Shown piece by piece: positions 8,022-16,505 of a stretch of DNA of 52,811 nt (the stretch's first letter is position 1; every line of letters begins with the position of its first letter). The stretch is taken from contig PLDK01000002.1 of assembly GCA_003135135.1 (NCBI GenBank), positions 1,376 through 54,186 of the forward strand, written 5' to 3'. The position numbers and the translations under genes are program-made. The notes below the pieces were generated by a model. The model saw nothing but the letters and a program-made list of their open reading frames with translations, did no database searches and had not been told where the DNA came from. The DNA comes from Deltaproteobacteria bacterium (GTDB lineage Bacteria > Desulfobacterota > Binatia > Binatales > Binataceae).

Positions 8022-8300
8022 ATGAGCGTCATCACTATTTTTACCCCTGGAATGCCCGGTGGCCCATGTCGTGGATCCTGCAATCATACCAAGTGCCACA
8101 CGTTGCGCGCGATGTCGGAGGAGCAATGCTTTTACTGCGGCCTCCGTTTCGGTTTCGGCGCCAAAATAACCGGCGAGCCTTCGATGCATCTAAGATGCGC
8201 GCAGACGATTGCCGCGCGAAGTGGCGCACCGGCTACGCATCCAATCAATGATCCTGCCGCGGGCCATCAGGTCGGCGATCGTCGCGGCGACAAGCACTAG
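8022..8300 (+). CDS. Small Cys/His-rich protein, probable zinc-binding
   Basis: A 92-residue protein with closely spaced ligands in its first half: C-x3-C-x-H-x2-C (residues about 16-25), then CFYCG (about 35-39) and H-x2-C (about 54-57). This is a plausible binuclear zinc or zinc-ribbon arrangement. The C-terminal third is polar, with several His. The start ATG at 8022 is preferred over one at 7968 because GAGG lies eight bases upstream. No named family recognised. It stands alone, with its own candidate promoter, between the phosphotransferase unit and the ThDP enzyme. Confidence 0.6.
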   Translation: MSVITIFTPGMPGGPCRGSCNHTKCHTLRAMSEEQCFYCGLRFGFGAKITGEPSMHLRCAQTIAARSGAPATHPINDPAAGHQVGDRRGDKH

Positions 8301-8392
8301 CGCCGTCTCGTTTGCACTTTTGATTTGACGCCGGCACGCCGATTCGGCGTGATCATCGAGTGTCGCCCCGCCGCGCAGCCGAGGATTGGATC

Positions 8393-9937
8393 ATGAATGG
8401 GGCTGAGAGCCTGATTCGCACCGCGATCGCAGCAGGGGTCGAGGTGTGCTTTGCAAATCCGGGGACAACCGAACTGCCGTTGGTCGCGGCGCTCGACTCC
8501 GCCGACGGGCTGCGACCGATTCTTGGATTGTTCGAGGGTGTTTGCACCGGTGCCGCCGACGGCTACGGACGGATGGCGGAGAAGCCTGCTCTGACACTGC
8601 TTCATCTTGGCCCCGGCTTCGCCAACGGCATCGCGAATCTCCACAATGCGCGACGCGCGCGCTCGCCGATCGTGAATCTGATCGGCGACCATGCGACCTG
8701 GCACGTCGGTGCCGACGCACCGCTCACTTCCGACATCGTTTCGCTCGCGACTCCCGTTTCGGGATGGATACGAAGCATCCGCAATTCGGCATCGCTCGCG
8801 GACGCGACCGCGGATGCGATTGCCGCGGCCGGCCGCGCGCCGGGGCAAATCGCGACGTTGATCATTCCGTCGGATTGCCAGTGGGATCCTGCCCAGAGGC
8901 ACGCTGCGCCAATCGAGCCGGCAGCGCCGCCGGCGGTGTCCTCTGATGCGGTCAAGCGGGCGGCCGAATCGATGCGTAAAGGCGATCGGGTCGCGCTTTT
9001 TCTCGGCGGTATCGCGCTTCGAGCACGTGGCCTGAAGGCTGCTGCGCGCATCGCCGCGAAATCGCGATGTCATCTGATCTGCGAAACTTTCCCCGCCCGG
9101 CTCGAACGCGGCGCCGGTACGCCAACCGTAGATCGCCTGCCCTACTTTCCTGAACAAGCGATCGAGATGCTGAAGCCGTTCGACTCGATTGTCATCGCCG
9201 GCGCGAAAAAGCCGGTAGCATTTTTTGGCTACCCCGGTTTTCCCAGCCTGCTGATTCCTGAAGGCATCGACACCCCGATTCTGGCCGAGCCGACTGATGA
9301 CGTCCCGGCCGCCCTGGAAGCGCTCGCAGATGAAATCGGGGCGCCGGCTTCGGCCGCGACGCCGGCGAGAATATCGCGCCCCGAACGTCCCGTCGGAAGG
9401 CTCGACGCGATGACCGCGGGCGCCGCGATTGCGGCGGTGATGCCCGAGGGGGCGATCGTGATGGACGAAGCCACCACCACCGGTCTGCCATTCATGGCCG
9501 CGTCGATGGCTGCGCCGCCGCATACATATCTTTCGCTCACGGGCGGCGCGATCGGGCAAGGCTTGCCGTGCGCAACCGGCGCGGCCGTCGCCTGTCCCGC
9601 AAGGCGCGTGATCGCTTTTCAGGCCGATGGCAGCGCGATGTACACGCTGCAGGCGCTGTGGACGCAGGCCCGGGAATCGCTCAACGTCACGACGGTGCTG
9701 TGCAACAACCGCAACTACCGGATTTTGCAGTTTGAACTTGCGCGCGCGGGCGTGACCGAACCCGGCCGCAAAGCGCGCTCGCTGACCAGCCTTTCCAATC
9801 CCGATATCGATTGGACCAGTCTCGCGCGGGGAATGGGTGTGGCGGGCGTGCGCGTCGAGACGGCGGAGGCGCTCACGCTTGAGTTGGAACGCTCGCTCGC
9901 GACGCCGGGTCCGAGTCTGATCGAGATGATTCTCTAG
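8393..9937 (+). CDS. Thiamine-diphosphate enzyme, acetolactate synthase/benzoylformate decarboxylase-like
   Basis: A 514-residue three-domain ThDP enzyme. The N-terminal PYR domain has [10 protein letters not shown] and the catalytic Glu in LGLFEG (Glu48), which activates the cofactor. A central domain follows. The C-terminal PP domain has the metal-diphosphate motif starting [13 protein letters not shown] near 411 and ending in CNNRNY about 27 residues later, with the Asn ligands present. The length and the GPGFANG stretch fit the decarboxylase-like IlvB/MdlC paralogues better than anabolic acetolactate synthase, and no small regulatory subunit is adjacent. The substrate is probably a 2-keto acid. 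The start at 8393 has GAGG eight bases upstream; an earlier ATG at 8360 lacks one. Confidence 0.88.
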   Translation: MNGAESLIRTAIAAGVEVCFANPGTTELPLVAALDSADGLRPILGLFEGVCTGAADGYGRMAEKPALTLLHLGPGFANGIANLHNARRARSPIVNLIGDHATWHVGADAPLTSDIVSLATPVSGWIRSIRNSASLADATADAIAAAGRAPGQIATLIIPSDCQWDPAQRHAAPIEPAAPPAVSSDAVKRAAESMRKGDRVALFLGGIALRARGLKAAARIAAKSRCHLICETFPARLERGAGTPTVDRLPYFPEQAIEMLKPFDSIVIAGAKKPVAFFGYPGFPSLLIPEGIDTPILAEPTDDVPAALEALADEIGAPASAATPARISRPERPVGRLDAMTAGAAIAAVMPEGAIVMDEATTTGLPFMAASMAAPPHTYLSLTGGAIGQGLPCATGAAVACPARRVIAFQADGSAMYTLQALWTQARESLNVTTVLCNNRNYRILQFELARAGVTEPGRKARSLTSLSNPDIDWTSLARGMGVAGVRVETAEALTLELERSLATPGPSLIEMIL

Positions 9938-9946
9938 ACCAGCGCC

Positions 9947-10576
9947 CTACGCCTGGCTCGCGTCCAATAGCTCGAGAGCCGTTTGCAGGCCGGCAATCGT
10001 CGCAATCAGGCGATGATGCTCGATGCGACTGCCGACGCCGATAAAATGCATGCCCGCGCTCTCGGCCGCCTCGCGATCTATCCTGCTGTCGCCCACGTAC
10101 ACGGCCCGCGCCGCCGCCACACCCGCGCGTTGAAGGCACAGGCGCAGGATGTCGGGCGCAGGCTTGGGGCGAACCTTGTCGAGTGCGCTGGCAACCGCGT
10201 CGAATACACCGCCAAGACCAAGATGTTCGACCAACGCGGGCACCGTCGCCGATCGATTGGTCGCCAGCCCCAGCTTGTAGCGCCGCTTGAGCTCGAGCAT
10301 GAACGGGCGCAACTCAATCGGTGGCCGCAGCATCTTGAAAAACGGGGTCTGATCCATGTTGCGGGTCAAATCGTGCATCCTGCCAAGCTTGGCCGCGTCG
10401 CCACGCGCGCGCGCCGCAAACACCTCGCTCGCGGCGAACGAAATCGTCGCGATTTCCTCGTCACGGTCCAGCGGCGGTTCGCCGATCCTCGCGAAAATCC
10501 AGTTGTAGTAGGCAACGTTCGATTCCTCGGAATCGAACAGCACGCCGTCCGCGTCGAACATCACCAATTCAATCAT
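9947..10576 (-). CDS. HAD-superfamily phosphatase
   Basis: A 209-residue HAD hydrolase of subfamily IA. Motif I is FDADGVLFDSEE (nucleophile Asp8 and acid Asp10). Motif II is the Thr or Ser after the ATNRSATVPAL strand near 110. The Lys of motif III is in KVRPKPAPD, and motif IV is VYVGDSRID. A helical cap lies between about 20 and 85. It resembles phosphoglycolate phosphatases and related enzymes; the substrate is unknown. The stop is nine bases from the stop of the ThDP gene (convergent). It follows the HxlR regulator on the same strand with a 64-base gap, so the two may be co-transcribed. Confidence 0.88.
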   Translation of the reverse strand: MIELVMFDADGVLFDSEESNVAYYNWIFARIGEPPLDRDEEIATISFAASEVFAARARGDAAKLGRMHDLTRNMDQTPFFKMLRPPIELRPFMLELKRRYKLGLATNRSATVPALVEHLGLGGVFDAVASALDKVRPKPAPDILRLCLQRAGVAAARAVYVGDSRIDREAAESAGMHFIGVGSRIEHHRLIATIAGLQTALELLDASQA

Positions 10577-10640
10577 GTTGAGCGAATATTGTGCGCGGAT
10601 GACGCCCGCGGCGCCAGACGGCCAAGCGCGCGAGTCACAG

Positions 10641-11141
10641 TCAGCGCGCGGCGCCCTTGCGATCGGACCGCTCGCCCCGCCGCGCGTGCGCAGGCGCCGG
10701 CCGTCGCGGAATCGCGACGACTTCGCGCGCCGTGAGATGCTCCCCGCAATGAGAACAGACCATATCCGGCGCCATCTTCGCGCCGCAGGCGCGATGTATC
10801 AGCGTCATCGGCGGCCCTGATTCGTCACTGAGCCATGTGTCGCCCCATCGCATCATTGCGATCAACACGGGGTAGAGTTCGAGTCCCTTCCTGGTCAGCC
10901 GATACTCGACGCGGCCGTTGTCGCCCTCACTGCGCGCGCGATCGAGTATTCCGTCTCGCACCAGGTCACGCAGCCTCGAGCTCAAGATGTTACGCGCGAT
11001 TCCGGTTCCCTGCTGAAACTCGTCAAACCGGTGGCGTCCCAGAAACGCCTCGCGCAGTATCAGCATCGTCCACCGCTCGCCGATCACCCCAAGCGTTCGC
11101 GCGACCGAGCAGTTCATCTCCTTGACCGAATCCCATCGCAT
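10641..11141 (-). CDS. HxlR-family transcriptional regulator
   Basis: A 166-residue winged-helix protein. The HxlR signature is clear: CSVARTLGVIGERWTMLILREAFLG (about 11-35), then RFDEFQQGTGIARNILSSRL with the recognition helix, then LVRDGILDR and YRLTRKG leading to the wing. The extended C-terminal part (residues 110-166) has C-x2-C-type pairs (HRACGAK and CSHCGEHL) that may bind zinc, and an Arg-rich tail. Cys near the N terminus can act as a redox or electrophile sensor in this family. The target is unknown; the HAD gene downstream is one candidate. Confidence 0.9.
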   Translation of the reverse strand: MRWDSVKEMNCSVARTLGVIGERWTMLILREAFLGRHRFDEFQQGTGIARNILSSRLRDLVRDGILDRARSEGDNGRVEYRLTRKGLELYPVLIAMMRWGDTWLSDESGPPMTLIHRACGAKMAPDMVCSHCGEHLTAREVVAIPRRPAPAHARRGERSDRKGAAR

Positions 11142-11583
11142 TGGCGTCTGTCGCTAGCCTCCCTCGGGTTGAATTTCGCATGCCGCAGCGTTCCCCAACT
11201 GCGCGGCTCGACCAAAACATCGTTGCACTTTGAAACCCGCTTTGCTAACCAGCGCTGTAGAACCCGATCCACAACGCGACTACGGCGTGATGATTTTACA
11301 GCTTCTTTGAAAAACCATTCGTCAGGCGGGCGAACCCGCGCATCTGCATCCGCGTCGAAAGATTGAATCGCTTGACTTATGAAGTGCTGATTTTATCGGG
11401 ATCGGGATCGCCACGGAGAATGTCTCCTTCGACTTCCTAACACGTGCGGGCGAGTAGCGATGCTCCGCATCCTGCCCCCCTTCTATCAATACGCTCTGCG
11501 ATCGTCTATATCTGTTAGTTAGCAGACGCTGACGCACAGTGAACATTCAGGTTCCGAATTTATAGGGGAGGAATCTGTCGTTT
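11142..11583. other. AT-richer intergenic gap
   Basis: 442 bases between the HxlR gene and the excisionase-like gene. Base composition is clearly more AT-rich than in neighbouring genes, especially 11360-11580. No convincing gene, tRNA or repeat of the window's main family was seen. A small inverted repeat GGAGAATGTCTCC lies near 11416. The ribosome binding site GGGGAGG for the gene at 11584 lies about ten bases before its start. Confidence 0.5.
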
Positions 11584-11826
11584 ATGAAGGCCCACCACGA
11601 TGCCATAGCCAGCCCGATCATGACGACTCCTGAACTAGCCCGGTATTTACAGGTTCATCAAAGCACGCTCTACAAACTGATTCGCCGGGGTCAAATTCCG
11701 GTTTTCAAGATTGGCAGCGACTACCGTTTTGACAGGGACACAATCAAGACTTGGATGGCCGACCGGACAAGTAACTTTCAGACACTCCGCCCCAAATTAA
11801 GACCAACACCAAATTTAGAACATTGA
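11584..11826 (+). CDS. Excisionase-family (HTH_17/MerR-like) DNA-binding protein
   Basis: An 80-residue protein with the helix-turn-helix typical of Xis-like proteins: MTTPELARYLQVHQSTLYKLI (about 13-33), then RRGQIPVFKIGSDYRFDRDTIKTWM (about 34-58), the wing and last helix. It probably binds DNA as a small regulator or recombination accessory factor. No integrase, transposase or attachment site is nearby, so it is an orphan. Its AT-richer surroundings differ from the rest of the window and may mark acquired DNA. Start chosen at the ATG with upstream GGGGAGG. Confidence 0.8.
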   Translation: MKAHHDAIASPIMTTPELARYLQVHQSTLYKLIRRGQIPVFKIGSDYRFDRDTIKTWMADRTSNFQTLRPKLRPTPNLEH

Positions 11827-11989
11827 CGCCCGCACCTGGCACACTCATTGCCATTAAGGAGAGCGCCTGCTAACTCTATCAGTTGCAAAATGAAACTGAG
11901 TTGCGGACTGGCGACAGCGGCATTCCCCGTGGAAGTGCTGGCTGCATGCTGCAAATCGCCAACGCCGGCCGCACGCCCAGGAGGCAGAC

Positions 11990-12712
11990 ATGGCAGCATC
12001 AAATCGTCGTCCAATTTGTGCAGTTGTCGGGGTCGGACCCGGTTTGGGCGCCGCTCTCGCGCGCAGATTTGCCGAGCAGTACGCGGTCGCATTGGTTGCG
12101 CGCGGTGAAGACAACCTGACCGCGCTCGCGAAGGAAATTGAGAGCGCTGGCGGCAAGGCGATCCCGGTCTGTGCGGATGTCGCCAAGGCCGCGGACATAA
12201 CAACGGCATTCGACAAGATTCGCCGCGAACTCGGCGAGGTGGACGCGCTGCTTTACAACGCCGCGATGCGCCCGTTCGGCAAATTGATGGACACCAAGCC
12301 GAGCACCTTCGAGAACACCTGGCGTGTCAACGCCTTTGGCGCGTTTTTGGCCGCGCAGGAGGTTGTTCCGGCGATGCTGAAACGGGGCAGCGGCGTCATT
12401 ATTTTCACCGGCGCGACCGCCGGGGTGAAACCGTATGCGACTTCAGCGGCGTTTGGGCCGGCGAAATTTGCGATGCGCGGGCTGGCGCAGGTGATGGCGC
12501 GCGACCTGCAACCCCAGGGGATTCACGTGGCGTACGTCAACGTGGACGGAGCCATCGACATGCCTTTCATCCGCGAGCGATTTCCGCAGCTCGGTGCGGA
12601 CGACATGCTCAAGCCGTCCGCGATCGCCGAAACCTACTGGCACCTCGCGCATCAGGATCGCAGCGCATGGTCTCACGAAGTGGACGTTCGGCCGTTCAAG
12701 GAGAAGTGGTAA
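11990..12712 (+). CDS. SDR-family protein with Phe in place of catalytic Tyr
   Basis: A 240-residue Rossmann-fold protein of the short-chain dehydrogenase/reductase family. The nucleotide-binding motif is GVGPGLG (about 14-20), the NAG motif is present as YNAA (about 89-92), and the active-site Lys is Lys159. The usual Tyr of Y-x3-K is Phe155 (in SAAFGPAK), and the usual Ser region reads FTGATAG. This matches a known divergent SDR subgroup with Phe at the Tyr position, so the change is probably not a sequencing error. Classical oxidoreductase activity is doubtful; it may bind ligand or use other chemistry. A perfect AGGAGG lies five bases before the ATG. It is followed by a 216-base gap and the TetR gene. 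Confidence 0.88.
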   Translation: MAASNRRPICAVVGVGPGLGAALARRFAEQYAVALVARGEDNLTALAKEIESAGGKAIPVCADVAKAADITTAFDKIRRELGEVDALLYNAAMRPFGKLMDTKPSTFENTWRVNAFGAFLAAQEVVPAMLKRGSGVIIFTGATAGVKPYATSAAFGPAKFAMRGLAQVMARDLQPQGIHVAYVNVDGAIDMPFIRERFPQLGADDMLKPSAIAETYWHLAHQDRSAWSHEVDVRPFKEKW

Positions 12713-12850
12713 GGAAACCGGCGCCCGCCGCGGCCGTTGCGACGGCAGTGCAGTATTTAAGGCCGCGCGCCGTCCGGCCAAGGCGCGGCGGCGGCTGCGC
12801 GGCACTCGCCCTTTCACGCCTTCTAATCGGTGAGGTAGATATCGTTTCCC

Positions 12851-12907
12851 TTGACTCGCGAAATGCGGCGGCTTAATTAACTGATCAGTTAATAGCGCGA
12901 TTAACTG
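12851..12907 (+). promoter_or_regulatory. Promoter and overlapping palindromic operator of the TetR-efflux operon
   Basis: TTGACT at 12851-12856 and TAATTA at 12874-12879 are spaced by 17 bases, a good sigma-70 pair. A perfect 18-base palindrome ATTAACTGATCAGTTAAT lies at 12876-12893, covering the -10 box and the start site, and a further half-site GATTAACTG follows at 12899-12907. This layout suits repression of the operon by its own TetR-family product; that link is inferred. Confidence 0.72.
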
Positions 12908-12928
12908 TGCGGTTGACGAGCGCGAAGT

Positions 12929-13636
12929 ATGACCGGCCGACGCACACTTGTCCGCAACCTCAACCGCACGCGCGAGAAGATTCTCGCCGCCGCACTCGCC
13001 GAATTCTCGGCCCGGGGTTTCGCCGGCGCGCGTGTCGACGCGATCGCCGGGCGCGCCCGCGTAAACAAGCGAATGCTCTATTACTGCTTCGGCGCCAAGC
13101 AGGATCTCTATCGCGAAATTCTGCGCCGCAAAATCGCCGAGCGTGCCGGATTGATCGAATCTGCGCCCGACGACTTCGCCGGTGCGCTCGCGCATATCTA
13201 CCTGGGCGGTGGCACGGATATCGACTTCGTCCGCCTGATGGAATGGGAGGCGATCGACAGCGGCGGTAAAAAGTGCATCGCCGAAGCCGAGCGCCGCGCG
13301 CTGTTCGAGAAGGCGGTCGCCCGGCTTCGCGTGCTGCAGCGCAGAGGATCGATACCCCACGGCGTCAATCTAACTCAACTTTTCATTTCGATGTTGTCGC
13401 TGGCCATGTTCCCGCTCGTCATGCCCCAGTTGATCCGTCTGATCCACGGCATGGAACCTACCGACCCGCGTTTCATGCGTCAGCGCGCGAAGTTTCTGCG
13501 TTGGCTTGGAGATCGTTTGGAGAAGACCACAGAGACTGTTCGGATTAAGTCTCGGCGCCGGCGCAATCCAGTGGCGCCGTCGCAAACCGCTGTACATCGG
13601 GGCCGGCCCTTCAAAAAGCCTGGTCAACTCGCATGA
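12929..13636 (+). CDS. TetR-family transcriptional regulator (probable operon repressor)
   Basis: A 235-residue regulator. The N-terminal HTH is typical: TREKILAAALAEFSARGFAGARVDAIAGRARVNKRMLYYCFGAKQDLY (about residues 12-58). The rest is a helical ligand-binding domain. The tail is Arg-rich and longer than usual. It is the first gene of the efflux operon and overlaps the membrane fusion gene by four bases (ATGA). In Escherichia coli a TetR-type regulator (CecR) precedes ybhGFSR in the same way, so an equivalent role is likely. The palindrome at 12876-12893 is the candidate operator. The ATG has no strong ribosome binding site. Confidence 0.9.
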   Translation: MTGRRTLVRNLNRTREKILAAALAEFSARGFAGARVDAIAGRARVNKRMLYYCFGAKQDLYREILRRKIAERAGLIESAPDDFAGALAHIYLGGGTDIDFVRLMEWEAIDSGGKKCIAEAERRALFEKAVARLRVLQRRGSIPHGVNLTQLFISMLSLAMFPLVMPQLIRLIHGMEPTDPRFMRQRAKFLRWLGDRLEKTTETVRIKSRRRRNPVAPSQTAVHRGRPFKKPGQLA

Positions 13637-14610
13637 AGAAACGAATTATTTTTCTGGCTGTGGTCATGATACTTGGCGCGGGGGCATGGGCGGCATATTC
13701 GCTGCTCTTCGAGCATGGCGGCCCGACCAACAGTCTGCTCGTCTCCGGCGACATCGAGGCGCACGAAAGCGTGCTCAGCTTCAAGACCGTGCAGTCACGG
13801 ATCGTCGAGCTTCCGTTTGACGAGGGCCAGTGGGTGAACGCCGGCACTCTGCTGGCACGCCTCGAGGACCACGACTACCGGCAGCAGGTTGTGGTGGACG
13901 AGGCAGCTCTGCTGGTCCAGCAACGGCAACTCGCGCTTGCTTTGCGCAATCTCGAAGCCGCCAAGCGCACGGTGGCCAGCGATCAGGCCGATCTTTGGGA
14001 GAAGACCATAGACGATCAGCGCGACCAGCAGCTTTGGCAAAGTAACGTTGTTTCGTCTCAGACCCGTGACCTTGCTGATACCGCACTGAAGCAATCGCGC
14101 GCGGTGCTCGAGCGCGACCAGGCTCTGCAAGCGGCGGCGGAGGAAAGCATCACCGTCGCGCAGGCCAACATCAAGAACGCGCAAGAGAGCCTGAAGCTCG
14201 CCCGGATCATCCTTGGGTACACGACCTTATACGCCCCCTTCTCGGGCGTCATTTTGGTGCGAAATGCGGAACTGGGCGAAGACATGCAGCCCGGCACGCC
14301 GGTATTCACCCTGGCCGACCTCGACCACGTGTGGCTGCGCGCCTATGTCAACGAAACCGATATCGGCCGCGTTCGCTTCGGGCAGGCGGCGCTGATCACG
14401 ACCGACAGCTATCCGGGGCACAAGTACGTCGGCCGGATCTCGATGATCTCGGAAAATGCCGAGTTCACCCCAAAGAGCGTCGAGACCCACGCCGAGCGTG
14501 TGACCCTGGTGTACAGAATCAGGATCGACATCGAGAACCAGAGCCACGAGCTCAAGCCGGGAATGCCGGCGGACGCCACCATTGAACTGAGTCCGTCGGG
14601 ATCGCCATGA
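13633..14610 (+). CDS. HlyD/YbhG-type membrane fusion protein
   Basis: A 325-residue periplasmic adaptor. It begins with a signal-anchor (KKRIIFLAVVMILGAGAWAAY). A split biotinyl-lipoyl-like domain has VSGDIEAHE and IVELPFDEGQWVNAGTLLARL on the N side and LYAPFSGVILVRNAELGEDMQPG on the C side. Between them is a long helical hairpin (about 80-190) rich in Gln, Asp and Ala. A beta-barrel domain follows (VWLRAYVNETDIGRVRFGQAA). It would link the inner-membrane ABC exporter to an outer-membrane channel; no TolC homologue is encoded here. Translationally coupled to the TetR gene before and the ATPase after (both ATGA overlaps). Confidence 0.92.
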   Translation: MKKRIIFLAVVMILGAGAWAAYSLLFEHGGPTNSLLVSGDIEAHESVLSFKTVQSRIVELPFDEGQWVNAGTLLARLEDHDYRQQVVVDEAALLVQQRQLALALRNLEAAKRTVASDQADLWEKTIDDQRDQQLWQSNVVSSQTRDLADTALKQSRAVLERDQALQAAAEESITVAQANIKNAQESLKLARIILGYTTLYAPFSGVILVRNAELGEDMQPGTPVFTLADLDHVWLRAYVNETDIGRVRFGQAALITTDSYPGHKYVGRISMISENAEFTPKSVETHAERVTLVYRIRIDIENQSHELKPGMPADATIELSPSGSP

Positions 14611-15548
14611 GCGACGAAATCGTACAGGTCGATGGATTGACGAAACGTTTCGGTGAGGTCGTCGCCGTCAACAGCCTGAGCTTCAATGCGCGCAAAGGGG
14701 AGATCCTTGGATTGGTGGGTCCCGACGGCGCGGGAAAAACGACGGCGCTGCGGATTCTCGCGGGAGTTCTGCCTGCCGATGCCGGCGTTGTCCTTATCAC
14801 CGGGCAGGACGTTCTGCGCCAGCCGGAAGTGATCAAGAGCCGGATTAGCTATATGCCCCAGCAGTTCGGCCTCTACGAGGATCTGACGGTCGCTGAGAAC
14901 ATCCGCTTTTATGCCGACATCTTCGAAGTCAGCCGGACCGTGAGGCAACAACGAGAAGATCAGCTGCTTGAAGCTTCTGGGATGAGCCGGTTCCGAGACC
15001 GTCTGGCCGGCCAGCTCTCCGGAGGTATGAAACGCAAGCTTGGCATTGCCTGTGCCCTGATCCACACGCCGCAACTGCTGCTGCTCGATGAGCCCACTAC
15101 CGGGGTCGATCCCGTCTCGCGCCGTGAGCTTTGGAGCATCCTTTACTCGCTGGTCTTCGAGGGGGTAACGGTGCTGGTCTCGACCGCTTATCTCGATGAG
15201 GCCGAGCGCTGCCACCGGCTGCTGCTGATGCATCAAGGTCGCCGTCTCTTCTTTGGCACTCCCGACGAGCTTAAGAACATGTTGCCCGGTGCGGTCTTGT
15301 CGATCAGCTCGCCCGATCCCCAGGCGCTCCAAACGGCCGTCACTGGTGAGCAGGGTGTTTTGAGCGCAACCGCTATGGGCGACGTGCTCCATGTGGTGGT
15401 CGATGATCCTGATCGCCGCCTTGCGCAATTGCGCGCCAAGTTTGAACACGCGGAAGTCCCGTTCGGCGAGCTACGCCGCATACCGGCGAGCGTCGAGGAC
15501 GTTTTTGTTTACGTCATCTCACAGCAGGAAACGGAACAAGGCTCGTGA
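14607..15548 (+). CDS. ABC transporter ATPase, first subunit (YbhF N-half type)
   Basis: A 313-residue ABC ATPase. Walker A is GPDGAGKTT (about 38-46), the Q-loop is in YMPQQFGLYEDLT, the signature is LSGGMKRKL, and Walker B is LLLLDEPTTGVDP with the catalytic Glu. The H-loop His is missing: the stretch reads STAYLDEAERC, with Ala194 where the next gene has His. This subunit therefore probably forms the weaker site of an asymmetric pair. In Escherichia coli both ATPase domains are fused in one YbhF polypeptide; here they are separate genes three bases apart. The C-terminal 80 residues form the accessory domain common to this exporter class. Confidence 0.92.
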   Translation: MSDEIVQVDGLTKRFGEVVAVNSLSFNARKGEILGLVGPDGAGKTTALRILAGVLPADAGVVLITGQDVLRQPEVIKSRISYMPQQFGLYEDLTVAENIRFYADIFEVSRTVRQQREDQLLEASGMSRFRDRLAGQLSGGMKRKLGIACALIHTPQLLLLDEPTTGVDPVSRRELWSILYSLVFEGVTVLVSTAYLDEAERCHRLLLMHQGRRLFFGTPDELKNMLPGAVLSISSPDPQALQTAVTGEQGVLSATAMGDVLHVVVDDPDRRLAQLRAKFEHAEVPFGELRRIPASVEDVFVYVISQQETEQGS

Positions 15549-15551
15549 GCA

Positions 15552-16505
15552 ATGAACGACGTGCCGTCAATCGTAGTCGACAAGCTGGTGAAGCGGTTCG
15601 GAGACTTTACCGCAGTCAACCAGGTGAGCTTTCAAATCCGCTCCGGCGAGATTTTCGGATTGCTTGGGCCCAACGGGTCGGGGAAATCCACCACCATACG
15701 CATGCTGTGCGGCCTGCTGACTCCCAGCTCAGGGTCCGCCACGGTGGTCGGACTTGACGTCGCGCGCCAGGCCGAAGAGGTACGCCAGCACATCGGGTAC
15801 ATGTCGCAAAAATTTTCTCTCTACAACGATCTGACTGCGATCGAGAACCTTCAATTCTTCGGCGGCCTTTACGGGGTCAAGGGGCGCGCGCTCGACGAGC
15901 GCATCGCCTGGGCAATCAAAATGTCCGGGCTCGCCGGCAGCGAGCAATTGCTCACGGGCGAGTTGTCAGGCGGCTGGAAACAGCGACTCGCTTTGGGCTG
16001 CGCCGTACTGCACCGCCCGCAGGTGCTCTTTCTCGACGAAGCCACCGCCGGAGTCGATCCGCTTTCGCGCCGTCAGTTCTGGGAGCTGATTCACGAGATG
16101 TCGCGCGAAGGAGTCACGATCCTGGTCACCACCCACTACATGGACGAGGCGGAATACTGCAACCGGCTGGCCCTGATCGACCAGGGCCTAATCGTTGAGA
16201 TGGGAACTCCAACCAAGATCAAGCAGACCGCCATAAAAGGCGATTTGTTATTGGTCGAATGCAGCCCGCTCGGTGGCGGACTCGCGGCCGTCAAGCAGGC
16301 GCCGGGAGTGCTCGAGGCTTCGGTCTTCGGCGCCGCCCTGCATGTAGTAGTCAGCACCGGGCGGCAGCCTCTGACCGAACTCCCCGCCTTCCTGGCAGCT
16401 CACGACGTCCGTGTCGGCCGAATCGAGCTTATCAGCCCATCGCTTGAGGATGCCTTTGTCTCGCTTACTGGAAGCCGGGCTCTCGGCAGTGAATCCTATC
16501 AATGA
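15552..16505 (+). CDS. ABC transporter ATPase, second subunit (YbhF C-half type)
   Basis: A 317-residue ABC ATPase with all motifs canonical: Walker A GPNGSGKST (about 37-45), Q-loop in YMSQKFSLYNDLT, signature LSGGWKQRL, Walker B LFLDEATAGVDP and H-loop TTHYMDEAEYC with His. It should provide the competent hydrolysis site of the heterodimer. The C-terminal domain resembles that of the first ATPase, suggesting an old duplication. The start ATG is three bases after the previous stop, with no strong ribosome binding site, so re-initiation is likely. Its stop overlaps the first permease gene (ATGA). Confidence 0.92.
   Translation: MNDVPSIVVDKLVKRFGDFTAVNQVSFQIRSGEIFGLLGPNGSGKSTTIRMLCGLLTPSSGSATVVGLDVARQAEEVRQHIGYMSQKFSLYNDLTAIENLQFFGGLYGVKGRALDERIAWAIKMSGLAGSEQLLTGELSGGWKQRLALGCAVLHRPQVLFLDEATAGVDPLSRRQFWELIHEMSREGVTILVTTHYMDEAEYCNRLALIDQGLIVEMGTPTKIKQTAIKGDLLLVECSPLGGGLAAVKQAPGVLEASVFGAALHVVVSTGRQPLTELPAFLAAHDVRVGRIELISPSLEDAFVSLTGSRALGSESYQ

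Noticed and set aside
12443-13360. Long minus frame across the SDR and TetR genes
   Set aside because: Covers two well-supported plus-strand genes and the operator; no recognisable domain.
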